44,535 bases of DNA from Streptomyces populi (GTDB lineage Bacteria; Actinomycetota; Actinomycetes; Streptomycetales; Streptomycetaceae): positions 1-44,535 of the forward strand of contig NZ_KZ626908.1 of NCBI RefSeq assembly GCF_002911015.1, given 5' to 3'. The notes beneath the pieces were generated by a model. The model searched no databases. It was given only the letters and a program-made list of their open reading frames with translations, and was not told the DNA's origin. Position 1 is the first letter of the stretch, and the number at the start of each line of letters is the position of its first letter. This document shows positions 1 to 9,449 of the stretch, piece by piece. Made by a program: the position numbers and the translations under genes.

Positions 1-14
1 GGGGGTGCGGGACG

Positions 15-620
15 GTGCGCGCGATCATCGGTCTCTGGCGCTGGCGGCGCAATCCACTGTGCCGTACGACGGATCTCGTGGAAGCCTGGCTGGCCCTGGC
101 CGCGCTCCTGCTCGTGCTGGTCGCGGCGCCCCTGGCCGGAGCGGCCGTGGGGGTCTCGGTGCAGGGAACGCTGCAGAAGGCCGTGCGCGACCAGCGCAAG
201 GACCGGCACCACGTGGCGGCCGTCGTCGTCAGGAAGCTGTCCCGGGGCCCGCTCGCGCCCGATCCCGAGACCCCGTCGGGACGGGGCGCGCACAGCCGGG
301 TCGTGGCCGACTGGACGGCGCCGGACGGCACCCCTCGGCACGGCACGGTGATCGCCGGCCTCAAATCGCCGCTCCCGGGGGACCGGTTCTCGATCTGGAC
401 CGACCGGCACGGCCGAATAATGGGCCGCCCGCTGGACGGTGCCACCGCGACCGCGCACTCCGCGCTGGCCGGTTTCGGTGCGGCCGTGCTGTCGGCCGGA
501 CTCCTCGAAGGCACAAGGCGGTTGATCCTGTGGCACATGATCCGCCGGCGTCACGCCCGATGGGACCGGGCCTGGGCCGAGGCGGGTCCCGACTGGGGCA
601 AGGCAGACACCGGCAGCTGA
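15..620 (+). CDS. Rv1733c-like two-TM membrane protein
   Basis: 201 residues from a GTG at base 15; the true start could lie just outside the window, but the N-terminus (MRAIIGLWRWRRNPLCRTTD) looks complete. One hydrophobic helix lies at about residues 22-48 and a second at about 145-170. The polar loop between them, about 95 residues, is expected outside the membrane. This two-helix architecture, with an Arg/Trp-rich start, is typical of the actinobacterial Rv1733c-like membrane proteins, whose function is unknown. No catalytic motif is visible. It is followed by 170 bases without a gene. Family assignment is from overall pattern, not a search. Confidence 0.8.
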   Translation: MRAIIGLWRWRRNPLCRTTDLVEAWLALAALLLVLVAAPLAGAAVGVSVQGTLQKAVRDQRKDRHHVAAVVVRKLSRGPLAPDPETPSGRGAHSRVVADWTAPDGTPRHGTVIAGLKSPLPGDRFSIWTDRHGRIMGRPLDGATATAHSALAGFGAAVLSAGLLEGTRRLILWHMIRRRHARWDRAWAEAGPDWGKADTGS

Positions 621-790
621 CGCCTTGCCGCTCCGGTCAACCGGGCACCCCCGCGCACGCTACGGTGGACCGGCCGAACCGTTCGGCACCGTCGTGAGAG
701 GCTGTCCGGCAGGGCCGGGATCCCCGCCGACGGGGCATCAGCACGACCTCGCGGGACCCGCGTACGACGAGGTGGGGGCACAACAGCGCC

Positions 791-3220
791 ATGGCACAGG
801 GCACGGTCCAGGTGACGCACACCGGAACCTCGCGGTGGCGGCGCCGCACGGGTGAGTACGCTTCGCTGGCCGCCGCCCTGGAGGCCGCGGCCGAGGGTGA
901 TGTGCTGACCGTCGCTCCCGGCACCTACCGGGAGAACCTGGTGGTGGAGCGCGCGGTGACGCTGCGCGGCCCCGAGGGTTCCCCGGGCTCCGTGCGGATC
1001 GCGCCGATCGACGGTGTGGCGTTGACCCTGCGCGCCTCCGCCGTCGTCCAGGACCTGCATGTGGAGGGCCAGGACTCCGCCTCGCCCGCGCTGCTCGTCG
1101 AGGAGGGCACCCCGGAACTGCTGGACGTGCGGATCGTCACGCGCTCCGCGGCCGGGATCGAGGTCCGCGGCGGCGCCCGCCCGACCGTGCGCCGTTGCAG
1201 CGTCGACAACCCCGCGGGCGTCGGCATCGCCGTACTGGACGGCGGCGGCGGGGTGTTCGAGGAGTGCGAGGTCGTGGCGGCCGGCCAGTCGGGGGTCGTG
1301 GTCCGCGGGGGCGCGCGTCCGCGCCTCGAGCGCTGCCGGGTGCACCACACATCCGGTGCGGGGCTGTCGGCGACCGGCGAGAACTCCTCGCTGGAGGCGG
1401 TCGGCTGCGAGGTGTACGAGGTCAAGGGCTCCGGGGTGCAGATCACCGCCCGGGCCACGGCCCACCTCACCGACTGCGACGTGCACCGGACGACCGCGGA
1501 CGGCGTCACCCTCGACACGGACGCCGTGCTCACGCTCGCCGACTGCCGCATCCACGACATCCCGGAGAACGCCGTCGACCTGCGTTCCCGCTCGGTGCTC
1601 ACCCTGACCCGTACGAGCGTGCGGCAGTTCGGGCGCAACGGCCTGTCGGTCTGGGACCCGGGCACCCGGGTGGACGCCAACCAGTGCGAGATCTTCGACA
1701 GCACGGGCGACTATCCCGCGGTGTGGGTGAGCGACGGGGCGACCGCCGTACTGGACTCGTGCCGGGTGCACGACGTGCCGGACGCCCTGTTCGTCCTCGA
1801 CCGGGGCTCACGCGCGGACGTCGTCGACTGCGACATCTCCCAGGTGCGCAACACCGCGGTGTCGGTGAGCGACGGCGCGACCGCGCAGCTCGACGACTGC
1901 CGCATCCGCGAGGCCGCGACGGGAGCCTGGTTCCGCGACCACGGCAGCGGCGGCAATCTGTCCGGCTGCGTCATCGACGCCACACAGACCGGCGTGATCG
2001 TCACCAAGGGCGCCGATCCGGCCTTCGAGCGCTGCACGGTCACCTCGCCCGCCGAGGCGGGCTTCTACGTGTCGGCGGACGGCCGGGGCAGCTTCCTGAA
2101 CTGCCGGGTGGCGGACAGCGGGGGCTACGGCTTCCATGTGATCGACGGCTGCCGGGCCACCCTGCGCAAGTGCCGGACGGAGCGGTGCGCTCGCGGGGGC
2201 TACGAGTTCGCCGACCCGGGCTCGGCCCCCGGTTCGGGGCCCGTGGTCGAGGACTGCTCGAGCGACGAGAGCGCCTCGCTGCGCACCCCGGCGCACGCGA
2301 CGGCCGTCGAGACCTCGGCTTCGTCCGTGAGTCCGCCGGGCACGATCCCCGGCCAGCGCAGCACCGAGCGGGAACCGCTCGTCACCGGCGCGGAGCCCGC
2401 CCCCGCGACCCGTGGATCGAAGATCGTCCTCGGTGAACTCGACACGCTGGTGGGCCTGGACAACGTCAAGCGCGAGGTACGTGCCCTCACCGACATGATC
2501 GAGGTGGGCCGGCGCCGGCAGCAGGCGGGCCTCAAGGCGGCGTCCGCCCGGCGCCATCTCGTCTTCACCGGCTCCCCCGGCACGGGCAAGACGACCGTCG
2601 CCCGGCTGTACGGCGAGATCCTGGCCTCGCTGGGCGTGCTGGAGAAGGGACATCTCGTCGAGGTGTCCCGGGTGGACCTGGTCGGTGAGCACATCGGATC
2701 GACCGCGATCCGCACCCAGGAGGCGTTCGATCGGGCGCGCGGCGGTGTGCTGTTCATCGACGAGGCGTACGCACTGTCGCCGGAGGACTCGGGCCGCGAC
2801 TTCGGGCGCGAGGCGATCGACACGCTGGTGAAGCTGATGGAGGACCACCGGGACGCGGTGGTCGTGATCGTCGCCGGGTACACCGCCGAGATGGAGCGGT
2901 TCCTGTCGGTCAACCCCGGTGTGGCGTCCCGCTTCTCACGGACGATCACCTTCAACGACTACCTCCCCACCGAGTTGCTGCGGATCGTGGAGCAACAGGC
3001 CGAGGAGCACGAGTACCGGCTGGGTCCGGGCGCGCCCGAGGCGGTCCTGAAGTACTTCACCTCCATCCCGAGAGGGCCCGCCTTCGGCAACGGCCGCACC
3101 GCGCGGCAGACGTTCGAGGCGATGCTGGAGCGGCACGCGGGCCGGGTCGCCAAGCTGGAGGAGCCGAGCACGGACGACCTGACCCTGCTCTACTCGGAGG
3201 ACCTTCCGGAACTGCCCTGA
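791..3220 (+). CDS. Beta-helix repeat / AAA+ ATPase fusion (CbxX/EccA-type)
   Basis: 809 residues from ATG. Residues about 20-480 are a right-handed parallel beta-helix, with recurring rungs of the type 'V.DC.I.....A....G.....' and many regularly spaced Cys, Asp and Gly. After a linker of about 45 residues comes a CbxX/CfqX/EccA-type AAA+ module. Its Walker A is GSPGTGKT (residues 594-601), its Walker B is VLFIDEAYAL (catalytic D657/E658), and a sensor/Arg-finger region (ASRFSRTITF) and C-terminal lid follow. Family members remodel protein complexes using ATP; the helix probably acts as a substrate- or partner-binding scaffold (inference). Its 3' end overlaps the opposite-strand hydrolase gene by 31 bp. 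No type VII secretion genes are nearby, so a link to EccA function is not supported by context. Confidence 0.9.
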   Translation: MAQGTVQVTHTGTSRWRRRTGEYASLAAALEAAAEGDVLTVAPGTYRENLVVERAVTLRGPEGSPGSVRIAPIDGVALTLRASAVVQDLHVEGQDSASPALLVEEGTPELLDVRIVTRSAAGIEVRGGARPTVRRCSVDNPAGVGIAVLDGGGGVFEECEVVAAGQSGVVVRGGARPRLERCRVHHTSGAGLSATGENSSLEAVGCEVYEVKGSGVQITARATAHLTDCDVHRTTADGVTLDTDAVLTLADCRIHDIPENAVDLRSRSVLTLTRTSVRQFGRNGLSVWDPGTRVDANQCEIFDSTGDYPAVWVSDGATAVLDSCRVHDVPDALFVLDRGSRADVVDCDISQVRNTAVSVSDGATAQLDDCRIREAATGAWFRDHGSGGNLSGCVIDATQTGVIVTKGADPAFERCTVTSPAEAGFYVSADGRGSFLNCRVADSGGYGFHVIDGCRATLRKCRTERCARGGYEFADPGSAPGSGPVVEDCSSDESASLRTPAHATAVETSASSVSPPGTIPGQRSTEREPLVTGAEPAPATRGSKIVLGELDTLVGLDNVKREVRALTDMIEVGRRRQQAGLKAASARRHLVFTGSPGTGKTTVARLYGEILASLGVLEKGHLVEVSRVDLVGEHIGSTAIRTQEAFDRARGGVLFIDEAYALSPEDSGRDFGREAIDTLVKLMEDHRDAVVVIVAGYTAEMERFLSVNPGVASRFSRTITFNDYLPTELLRIVEQQAEEHEYRLGPGAPEAVLKYFTSIPRGPAFGNGRTARQTFEAMLERHAGRVAKLEEPSTDDLTLLYSEDLPELP

Positions 3221-5589
3221 GCGTTCTCGCGGGGGCGCTGGTCCGGCACCTCGGGCAGCAGTCGCTCCAGCAGGAGTTCGCGCTCGTCGGCGAAGACCGG
3301 GTCCGCCTGGTAGTCGGAGTGGCCGAGCACCGGCGCGGGCAGCGGCTGCCACTCGGTGCGGCCGTAGGCGAGCGGGTCCTTCAAGGGTTCGTGGTCGACC
3401 TCGGGACCGCAGTCGCCGGGCAGCCGGACGGGCCCGCCGATCGGGTCGGTGCGACGGTACAGATTGCGCCAGCAGGCGACCTCGCGGTGCAGCGAGGCCA
3501 GCGCCGCGGGACCGAAGTGGGCCGGGAACCAGCGGCCGTACAGGCGCTCCAGCGGTGAGCCGTAGGTGAGCAGCGCGACCCTCCCCCGTGCCGCGGGCTC
3601 GAGCTGCCAGGCCGCGGCGGCCGCCAGCACGCTGCCCTGGGAGTGTCCGGAGAGGACGAGCCGTCCGCCAGTCGCCCGGGTCCACGTGGCCATGCGCCAG
3701 GTGAGGTCCGGGACGGCGCGCTCGGCGTAGCAGGGCGGCGCGAAGGGGTGGGCGGCGCGCGGCCAGAAGGTGCCGACGTCCCAGAGGATGCCGATGGTGC
3801 GGCGGGCGGCCGGGTCCTTGTAGGCGCGCCGGCCCCAGGTGACGAACAGGATGAAGCCGAGGCCGATCAGCCAGGAGCCCAGTGCCTGTGCGGTCTCGGC
3901 CGCGCCGTGGACGAAGCCGTTCGTCCCTCGCGCCGCCTCGCTCGGGGCGTCGCCGGTGGCGAGGGCCCCGGCCAGGGCGCAGGCCCCGAGCAGCAGGGTC
4001 GCTGACGAGACGACGCCGACCATCAGCGGCGCCCGGTCGGTGAGGGCGGCCATCGCGCGCGTGCTCGCGATACGGCGGGTACGAGCGGAGTCCTCGGCCT
4101 CGCCCGGGTACTCGCCTTCGACGGCGCTCATCTCGCGGCGGCGCAGTTGCCAGGTACGCCGGGCGAGCCAGCCGATGAGGGCGAGCAGGACGACGAGCAG
4201 CGGCGGGATCACGGAGGCCTGCCAGGTGAGCAGGACGGGCGGGCCGGGGATCGAGTGGCGGGTGCCGTCGAGCCAGTCGGCGACCCGCTGGGAGACCCCT
4301 CCGGACATCACGCCGCCGAGCGCGCAGGCCAGCATGGCGACGGCGGGCCCCGCGAAGCCGCGCATCGCGGCGCGCGGGGCGGGAGTGCCGCCCGCTGTCC
4401 GGCACGCGTCCGCGGCCCGGGGGGCCGTGCGGTACAGGGTCCGGGCGACCACGCACAGGGCGATCACGAGCAGACCCTGCGCGAGGGTGAGGCCGCCGAA
4501 CGTGGCGTCGCCCGGCAGACGCCCGGCCGAGTGCCAGTGGGGCCGCGACCAGCCGGCGTACACCAGGGCGAGGACGAGCAGGGCGAGCGAGCCCAGCGGC
4601 AGCCGGCGCACGAGCGCCAGGTCGCGTCCGTGGTCGATCCGGTTCTCGCTGCGTCCGCGGCGGCAGACCACCCACAGCACAACGGCCCCGGCCGCCACGA
4701 GCGTTGCGTTCAGGAGGCCGCCCAGGACCTCCAGTGCGGCGGGCCCGCCCCGGGCGCGGTCGTGGTGGGCGGCCGGGGAGCCCACGGCCGCGGCGACGGT
4801 CAGGAATCCGGCGGCGGTGTGCGCGGCGCGCAGCCGGGCCACCAGGCGGCGTCCGTACCAGAAGCCGGGGCGGCCGAGTCCGGTGCCGTCGGTCTCCTCG
4901 TCGTGCTCGGCGGCGCGGGCCATCGGCTGCTGCGACTCGTACGCGCTCCAGGTGCGGTGGGACAGGTACCACAGGAGCGTGGTGAGCGCCGCGGGCACCA
5001 GGGAGGCCAGGGCGAGACGGCGGCCCGGCTGGCTCCACCAGCCGGCGTCGGACCGGTCCGGGGAGAGGAATCCGAGCCAGGAGTGGTTGCGCACGCACAG
5101 GCGGGTACCCGCGCACTGCCAGGCGGCCAGGTCGAGGGCGACCTCGCAGGCCGCGGCGACCAGCAGCACCGTGAGCGTGAGTCCGGCGAGGCGGACCAGC
5201 AGCCCGTACAGGCGCACCGTCCGTCCGTGACCGAGCGAGGCGGGGCGCATCCAGTGCGCGAGGTTGACGACCATGAACGGCAGCAGCAGGAGCCACAGGG
5301 CACGGGCGCCGTTGCCGGAGGTGAGGTTGCACCACACGTACGCCTCGCGCACCGGTCCCCCGCGGTGGTCCCCGGGGCGCTCCTCGGCGTCGGTGTCGTC
5401 GGCGCGCCGGAAGACGGCGGCCGTCGCGTCGCCGGTGATCCGGACCGTCCGCGGGTCGTTCAGCATCTCCTCCGGCGTGGTGCCGCCTACCCCGTGGACC
5501 AGGAGTTCCAGGGCACTGTCGGCCGTTGCGGGCCGCCGTACGGGGCTGCCGGGCTCCCCGTCGACGGCGTGTTCCCGTGCACGTTCCAC
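3190..5589 (-). CDS. Multi-spanning membrane protein with C-terminal alpha/beta-hydrolase motif
   Basis: 799 residues from a GTG preceded by a GGGGAAG ribosome site. The N-terminus carries a lipase-like ELLVHGVGGTTPEEML strand (residues about 28-43). Residues about 70-570 hold many hydrophobic helices separated by polar loops. The C-terminal part has a nucleophile elbow, GHSQGS (Ser about 650), followed by a conserved YGSPL and a possible late Asp/His (DPLAYGRTEWQPL, GHSDYQADP). This suggests a serine hydrolase whose domain is split across, or anchored by, the membrane bundle. The substrate is unknown; lipid or ester is a guess. It converges on, and overlaps, the AAA+ gene by 31 bp. Such membrane/lipase proteins are common and uncharacterised in Streptomyces. 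Confidence 0.85.
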   Translation of the reverse strand: MERAREHAVDGEPGSPVRRPATADSALELLVHGVGGTTPEEMLNDPRTVRITGDATAAVFRRADDTDAEERPGDHRGGPVREAYVWCNLTSGNGARALWLLLLPFMVVNLAHWMRPASLGHGRTVRLYGLLVRLAGLTLTVLLVAAACEVALDLAAWQCAGTRLCVRNHSWLGFLSPDRSDAGWWSQPGRRLALASLVPAALTTLLWYLSHRTWSAYESQQPMARAAEHDEETDGTGLGRPGFWYGRRLVARLRAAHTAAGFLTVAAAVGSPAAHHDRARGGPAALEVLGGLLNATLVAAGAVVLWVVCRRGRSENRIDHGRDLALVRRLPLGSLALLVLALVYAGWSRPHWHSAGRLPGDATFGGLTLAQGLLVIALCVVARTLYRTAPRAADACRTAGGTPAPRAAMRGFAGPAVAMLACALGGVMSGGVSQRVADWLDGTRHSIPGPPVLLTWQASVIPPLLVVLLALIGWLARRTWQLRRREMSAVEGEYPGEAEDSARTRRIASTRAMAALTDRAPLMVGVVSSATLLLGACALAGALATGDAPSEAARGTNGFVHGAAETAQALGSWLIGLGFILFVTWGRRAYKDPAARRTIGILWDVGTFWPRAAHPFAPPCYAERAVPDLTWRMATWTRATGGRLVLSGHSQGSVLAAAAAWQLEPAARGRVALLTYGSPLERLYGRWFPAHFGPAALASLHREVACWRNLYRRTDPIGGPVRLPGDCGPEVDHEPLKDPLAYGRTEWQPLPAPVLGHSDYQADPVFADERELLLERLLPEVPDQRPRENAQGSSGRSSE

Positions 5590-5868
5590 TGTTCCGCACT
5601 TCCCCGTGCCACGCGTGTCTCAGGTGTCATGTGCAGGCACAAGGCTCTCGCGCTCCGGTCCTCGTGCACACCCGGAGGCACCAAATCTCCCCGATACGTG
5701 TGAATGCGGCGGCACAGGAGGCGCACAGCGGGCGCGCAGGCAGTGGCGCGACCGAGGGTGTCCCGTGCGAGGATGGGGCATCCTCCAGACCTCGGGCAAG
5801 GAGAATGTCCACGTGGGAGTGGGTTCGGACGGAGTCGGGCAGGCAGCGGCGAAAGGACCGGAGCGGTC

Positions 5869-6699
5869 GTGAGTGAGAATCAGAACCTCCTCGCGGAGCA
5901 GCGTCGCGCCCTGATCCTCGACGAGGTGCGTCGCCGTGGTGGTGTCCGTGTGAACGAGCTGACGCGAAGGCTCGGCGTCTCCGACATGACGGTCCGCCGT
6001 GACCTCGACGCGCTGGCCCGTCAGGGTGCCGTCGAGAAGGTGCACGGCGGCGCGGTACCGGTGGCCGAGGCGAGCACGCACGAACCGGGCTTCGAGGCCA
6101 AGTCGGGTCTGGAGCTGACCGCCAAGGAGGACATCGCGCGGACCGCGGCCGAGTTGGTCGCGCCGGGCTCGGCGATCGCCCTCTCCGGTGGTACGACGAC
6201 GTACGCGCTGGCCCATCATCTGGTGGACGTCCCGGATCTGACCGTGGTCACCAACTCGGTACGTGTGGCCGACGTGTTCCACTCGGCGCAGCGCACCTCC
6301 GGTCAGCGCCAGGGGGCCGCTACCGTCGTCCTGACCGGCGGGGTGCGCACCCCCTCCGACTCGCTCGTCGGACCGGTGGCCGATCAGGCCATCGCGGCCC
6401 TGCACTTCGACGTCCTCTTCCTCGGTGTGCACGGCATATCGGCGGAGGCGGGGCTGTCGACGCCGAACCTCGCGGAGGCGGAGACCAACCGGCGGCTCGT
6501 GCAGTCCGCGCGCCGTGTCATCGTGGTCGCGGACCACACCAAGTGGGGCACGGTGGGCCTCAGTTCGTTCGCCGCGCTGGACCAGGTCGACACGCTGGTG
6601 ACCGACGGCGGCATGCCCGCCGACGCCCGTGCGGAGATCTCGGAGCACCTGCGGCGCCTGGTGGTGGCCGGCGAACCCGAGGACGATACAGACATCTGA
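5869..6699 (+). CDS. DeoR/GlpR-family transcriptional regulator
   Basis: 276 residues from a GTG 11 bases after GAAAGGA; the frame stays open upstream, but that part has no family similarity. The N-terminal HTH (residues about 5-60: RRALILDEV, VNELTRRLGVSDMTVRRDLDAL, then VEKVHGGA) is the classic DeoR signature. The C-terminal DeoRC sugar-phosphate sensor (residues about 78-240) has the SGGTTT and VLTGG loops and ends with ADHTKWG. It would bind DNA and release it on a phosphorylated sugar. No sugar-metabolism gene is adjacent: the left neighbour is a divergent membrane hydrolase and the right an SRPBCC protein 112 bases downstream. The regulon cannot be inferred from context. It differs clearly from the second DeoR protein at 24.5 kb. 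Confidence 0.93.
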   Translation: MSENQNLLAEQRRALILDEVRRRGGVRVNELTRRLGVSDMTVRRDLDALARQGAVEKVHGGAVPVAEASTHEPGFEAKSGLELTAKEDIARTAAELVAPGSAIALSGGTTTYALAHHLVDVPDLTVVTNSVRVADVFHSAQRTSGQRQGAATVVLTGGVRTPSDSLVGPVADQAIAALHFDVLFLGVHGISAEAGLSTPNLAEAETNRRLVQSARRVIVVADHTKWGTVGLSSFAALDQVDTLVTDGGMPADARAEISEHLRRLVVAGEPEDDTDI

Positions 6700-6811
6700 C
6701 GGCCCGCCAGCTAAGGTGACGCTGCCCGCGCCGCCGGTCGCCCCGTCGGCGTCGTCCGTGGCGCGGGTGCGCCGGGCCGCCGCTCGCGGCCGACCGCGAG
6801 GGGGTTCGCTC

Positions 6812-7291
6812 ATGGCACGTCGGCTGCGTCCGGTGGGGCCCGGCTTCGTCGAGACCGCCGCGCTGCGGCTGGTGTTCGCCCGGGAGGTCGCCGCCCCTCC
6901 CGAGGCCGTCTTCTCCGCGCTCGCCGAGGACGTGTCCGGCTGGAGCGAGTGGTTCTCGGCGGTGACGCTCGCCCGGCCCACCGCCGACGGCACCGGGCGC
7001 GAGGTGCGGCTCCGCGGCGGAGGACGTTTCGAGGAGACCGTCCTGGTCGCCAGGGCTCCCGAGGTGTACGCGTACCGGGTGGACAGCACGAACGCGCCGG
7101 GGCTCCGCGCCCTGGTCGAGGAGTGGCGGCTGACGCCCGCGGGCCGGGGGACGCGCGTGCAGTGGACCTTCGCCGCCGACGGAACCGCCTTGTTCCGGGC
7201 GACGCTCACCGCGGGACGGAGCGGCCTGGGCCGCGCCTTCCGCGACGCGGTGACGGCACTGGACCGGCGGCTCGCGTCGACGTCCGCCTGA
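6812..7291 (+). CDS. SRPBCC-superfamily ligand-binding protein
   Basis: 159 residues from ATG with a GAGGGGG ribosome site 7 bases upstream. The pattern is that of the polyketide cyclase/dehydrase-like (START/Bet v1) fold: an initial beta strand (ALRLVFAREVAAPPEAVFSAL), the 'VSGWSEWFSAV' helix-loop, several amphipathic strands, and a C-terminal helix (FRDAVTALDRRL). The fold binds hydrophobic ligands; no specific substrate can be read. It may be cotranscribed with the DeoR gene 112 bases upstream. It ends facing the PLP-enzyme gene with about 150 bases between, in which I see no strong terminator. Confidence 0.85.
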   Translation: MARRLRPVGPGFVETAALRLVFAREVAAPPEAVFSALAEDVSGWSEWFSAVTLARPTADGTGREVRLRGGGRFEETVLVARAPEVYAYRVDSTNAPGLRALVEEWRLTPAGRGTRVQWTFAADGTALFRATLTAGRSGLGRAFRDAVTALDRRLASTSA

Positions 7292-7444
7292 ACCGTCGGC
7301 CCGGCCGTCAGGCCGTCACCTCCCGCGCCTCGGGGGACGGCCCCCGTCTCAAGTCTCCGGCCCGGCCCCTGGTCACCGACCGGGCTCTCCCCCAGGGATG
7401 CCGGACGGCCTCGCGTCCGTGTCCATGTGCCACGCCGTCCACGG

Positions 7445-8569
7445 TCAGGCCGGCCAGACGCCCGTCTCCAGCAGGGAGTCGATCGCCGCCGTGTACGGCG
7501 CGATGTCCAGGCCCTGTCCGGCCAGCCACTCGTCCGAGTAGTACTTGTCGAGATAACGGTCCCCCGGGTCGCACAGCAGCGTCACCACGCTCCCCCTGCG
7601 TCCCTCGGCCACCATCTCGGCGACGATCTTCAGGGCGCTCCACAGGCCGGTGCCGGTCGAGCCGCCCGCCTTGCGGCCGATGGCCTGCTCCAGGGCGCGT
7701 ACGGCGGCGACGCTCGCCGCGTCCGGCACCTTCATCATGCGGTCGATGGCCCCGGGCACGAAGCTCGGCTCGACACGCGGCCTGCCGATGCCCTCGATGC
7801 GCGAACCGCGGTCGCAGGTGACGTCCGCGTCGCCGGTGGTCCAGCCCTCGAAGAAACAGGAGTTCTCCGGGTCGGCGACGCAGATACGGGTGTCCGCCTG
7901 CATGTAGTGGACGTAGCGGGCGAGGGTCGCCGAGGTGCCGCCGGTACCGGCCGTGGCGACGATCCACGCGGGTTCCGGGAATCGTTCGAGGGCCAGCTGG
8001 CGGAAAATGGATTCGGCGATGTTGTTGTTCCCGCGCCAGTCCGTGGCCCTTTCCGCATAGGTGAATTGATCCATGTAGTGGCCGCCGGTCCGGTCCGCGA
8101 GAGCGGCGGACTCCTCGTAGAGCTTGCGCGAGTCGTCCACGAAGTGGCACTGCCCGCCGTGGAATTCGATCAGCCTGATCTTCTCGGCACTCGTGGTGCG
8201 GGGCATGACCGCGATGAAGGGCACCCCGACGAGGCCCGCGAAATAGGCCTCGGACACGGCCGTCGAGCCGCTGGACGCCTCGATCACCGGGCGGCCGGGC
8301 CGGATCCAGCCGTTGCACAGGCCGTACAGGAAGAGCGAACGGGCCAGGCGGTGCTTGAGGCTGCCCGTGGGGTGGGTCGACTCGTCCTTCAGGTACAGGT
8401 CGACGCCCCACTCCTCGGGCAGCGGGAAGCGGAGCAGATGCGTGTCCGCCGAGCGGTTCGCGTCCGCCTGGACCTTGCGCACGGCTTCTTTGAGCCAGCT
8501 CCGGTACTCCGCGTCGCTGCGGTCGACATCGAGGGTCTCGCCGGTCCGGATCGGCTGGACAGTGCTCAC
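7445..8569 (-). CDS. PLP-dependent cysteine synthase-family enzyme (possible L-cysteine desulfhydrase)
   Basis: 374 residues from GTG, with AGGAAC upstream; an open extension to 8881 lacks family similarity. It is a fold-type II PLP enzyme. The PLP lysine is in PTGSLKHRLA (Lys72), the substrate loop is SSGSTAVSEAY, and the phosphate-binding Gly loop is TAGTGGTSAT. A C-terminal STGTGLWSALKI region follows. The sequence resembles the actinobacterial Cds1 group (Rv3684 type), annotated as L-cysteine desulfhydrase yielding sulfide, pyruvate and ammonia, more than CysK; I recall the shared 'SLKHRLARSLFLYGLCNGWI' stretch. Activity remains inferred. It is transcribed alone, divergent from the small gene at 8911. 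Confidence 0.88.
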   Translation of the reverse strand: MSTVQPIRTGETLDVDRSDAEYRSWLKEAVRKVQADANRSADTHLLRFPLPEEWGVDLYLKDESTHPTGSLKHRLARSLFLYGLCNGWIRPGRPVIEASSGSTAVSEAYFAGLVGVPFIAVMPRTTSAEKIRLIEFHGGQCHFVDDSRKLYEESAALADRTGGHYMDQFTYAERATDWRGNNNIAESIFRQLALERFPEPAWIVATAGTGGTSATLARYVHYMQADTRICVADPENSCFFEGWTTGDADVTCDRGSRIEGIGRPRVEPSFVPGAIDRMMKVPDAASVAAVRALEQAIGRKAGGSTGTGLWSALKIVAEMVAEGRRGSVVTLLCDPGDRYLDKYYSDEWLAGQGLDIAPYTAAIDSLLETGVWPA

Positions 8570-8910
8570 GGGAAGGTTCCTAACGCAGGGCGCCGACGCC
8601 GCTTCAACTGGTCGGACACCTCGATCATAAGCACCTTCCGCAAGCTTCTCACCTGCATAAACACACCTTTGAGCAGCCCAAAGACACCCCTGGGGCAAGG
8701 CACCGGGAACCTGGATCAGGGGGCGGGGGGACCCGGGTCCGGGGGGCGCATCCCGGCCTTTGCTCCCGCCACCTGCACCGCCTCGCCGCACGCACTGGTG
8801 CTCGACGCCACCTGCGGGCAGACTGCACCGCGCGGGGCGATCGCCCCCGACACGGATGCACACTGGGTCACGACAGGGCACAGCCGGAGCCCACGAGGGG
8901 GCGGAGCGTC
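8570..8910. other. Divergent intergenic region, 341 bp
   Basis: No gene is supported here; open frames crossing it are shadows or extensions. Going leftward (minus strand), a TATGAT hexamer (complement of 8624-8629) could be the -10 box of the PLP-enzyme gene, but only a weak GTGAGA lies 17 bases upstream of it. The stretch 8620-8690 is more AT-rich than its surroundings, as expected of a promoter. No clear promoter for the rightward gene was found. Confidence 0.4.
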
Positions 8911-9234
8911 ATGGCGGAGCCGGAGTTCACTGCCACAGGCGTGCGGATCGGGAAGAGGCTGCGTTCGCTCACCCGGGCCGGACAGGTCCGGATCAGCGAC
9001 GGCAGGCTGGAACTGCTCACCAGCTACGGCAGCGAGATCGACAGTGCGCCGGTGCAGGCGGTGCGCGCCTCGAAACCCTGGTTCGCGCACGAGGACCGGG
9101 CGTTGGCGGACGTCAACGGCACGCGGTACTCGCTCACGCTCGGCGAGCACGATCCGGCGCCCGGCCGGCCGGGACCTCCGTCGGCGCGCCGCTTCATCGA
9201 GGCGGTCCGCAGGGCGGCGGGCCACAGCGGCTGA
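8911..9234 (+). CDS. Conserved small hypothetical protein
   Basis: 107 residues from ATG, preceded by GAGGGGGCGGAGC. The sequence is soluble, with no signal peptide or membrane segment. It alternates short beta strands (TGVRIGKRLRSLT, GQVRISDGRLELLTSYGSEIDSAPV, TRYSLTLG) and ends in a charged helix (RRFIEAVRRAAG). This strand-rich, one-helix-at-the-end pattern resembles a pleckstrin-like or other small beta-barrel fold. No catalytic motif is visible and I cannot name a function. It stands alone between a divergent PLP enzyme and a same-strand ATP-binding protein about 215 bases downstream. Confidence 0.8.
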   Translation: MAEPEFTATGVRIGKRLRSLTRAGQVRISDGRLELLTSYGSEIDSAPVQAVRASKPWFAHEDRALADVNGTRYSLTLGEHDPAPGRPGPPSARRFIEAVRRAAGHSG

Positions 9235-9449
9235 GGTCGCGCCGACCGCGCCCGCCGCACGTCCACGAGCACCGCGAGTTGCGGGACCGTGCCCCCTGGG
9301 TCACTCTGATGTGAACATCACTCTGGGTTTACCGGCGATAACGCTGCGAACCAGCCCGCCGGTCACACAGCAGGCGGCCGCTCCACTCAACCGCTCTGCT
9401 GGATCCGATCTCCGTCTTCTTCCGGACCTCAATTCGGGGAGTCGCAGCC

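Noticed and set aside
4147..5703. 518-codon open frame on the plus strand
   Set aside because: It is antisense to the membrane hydrolase gene. Its composition (Gly/Arg/Glu/Gln-rich, no family motifs) is what high-GC shadow frames give.
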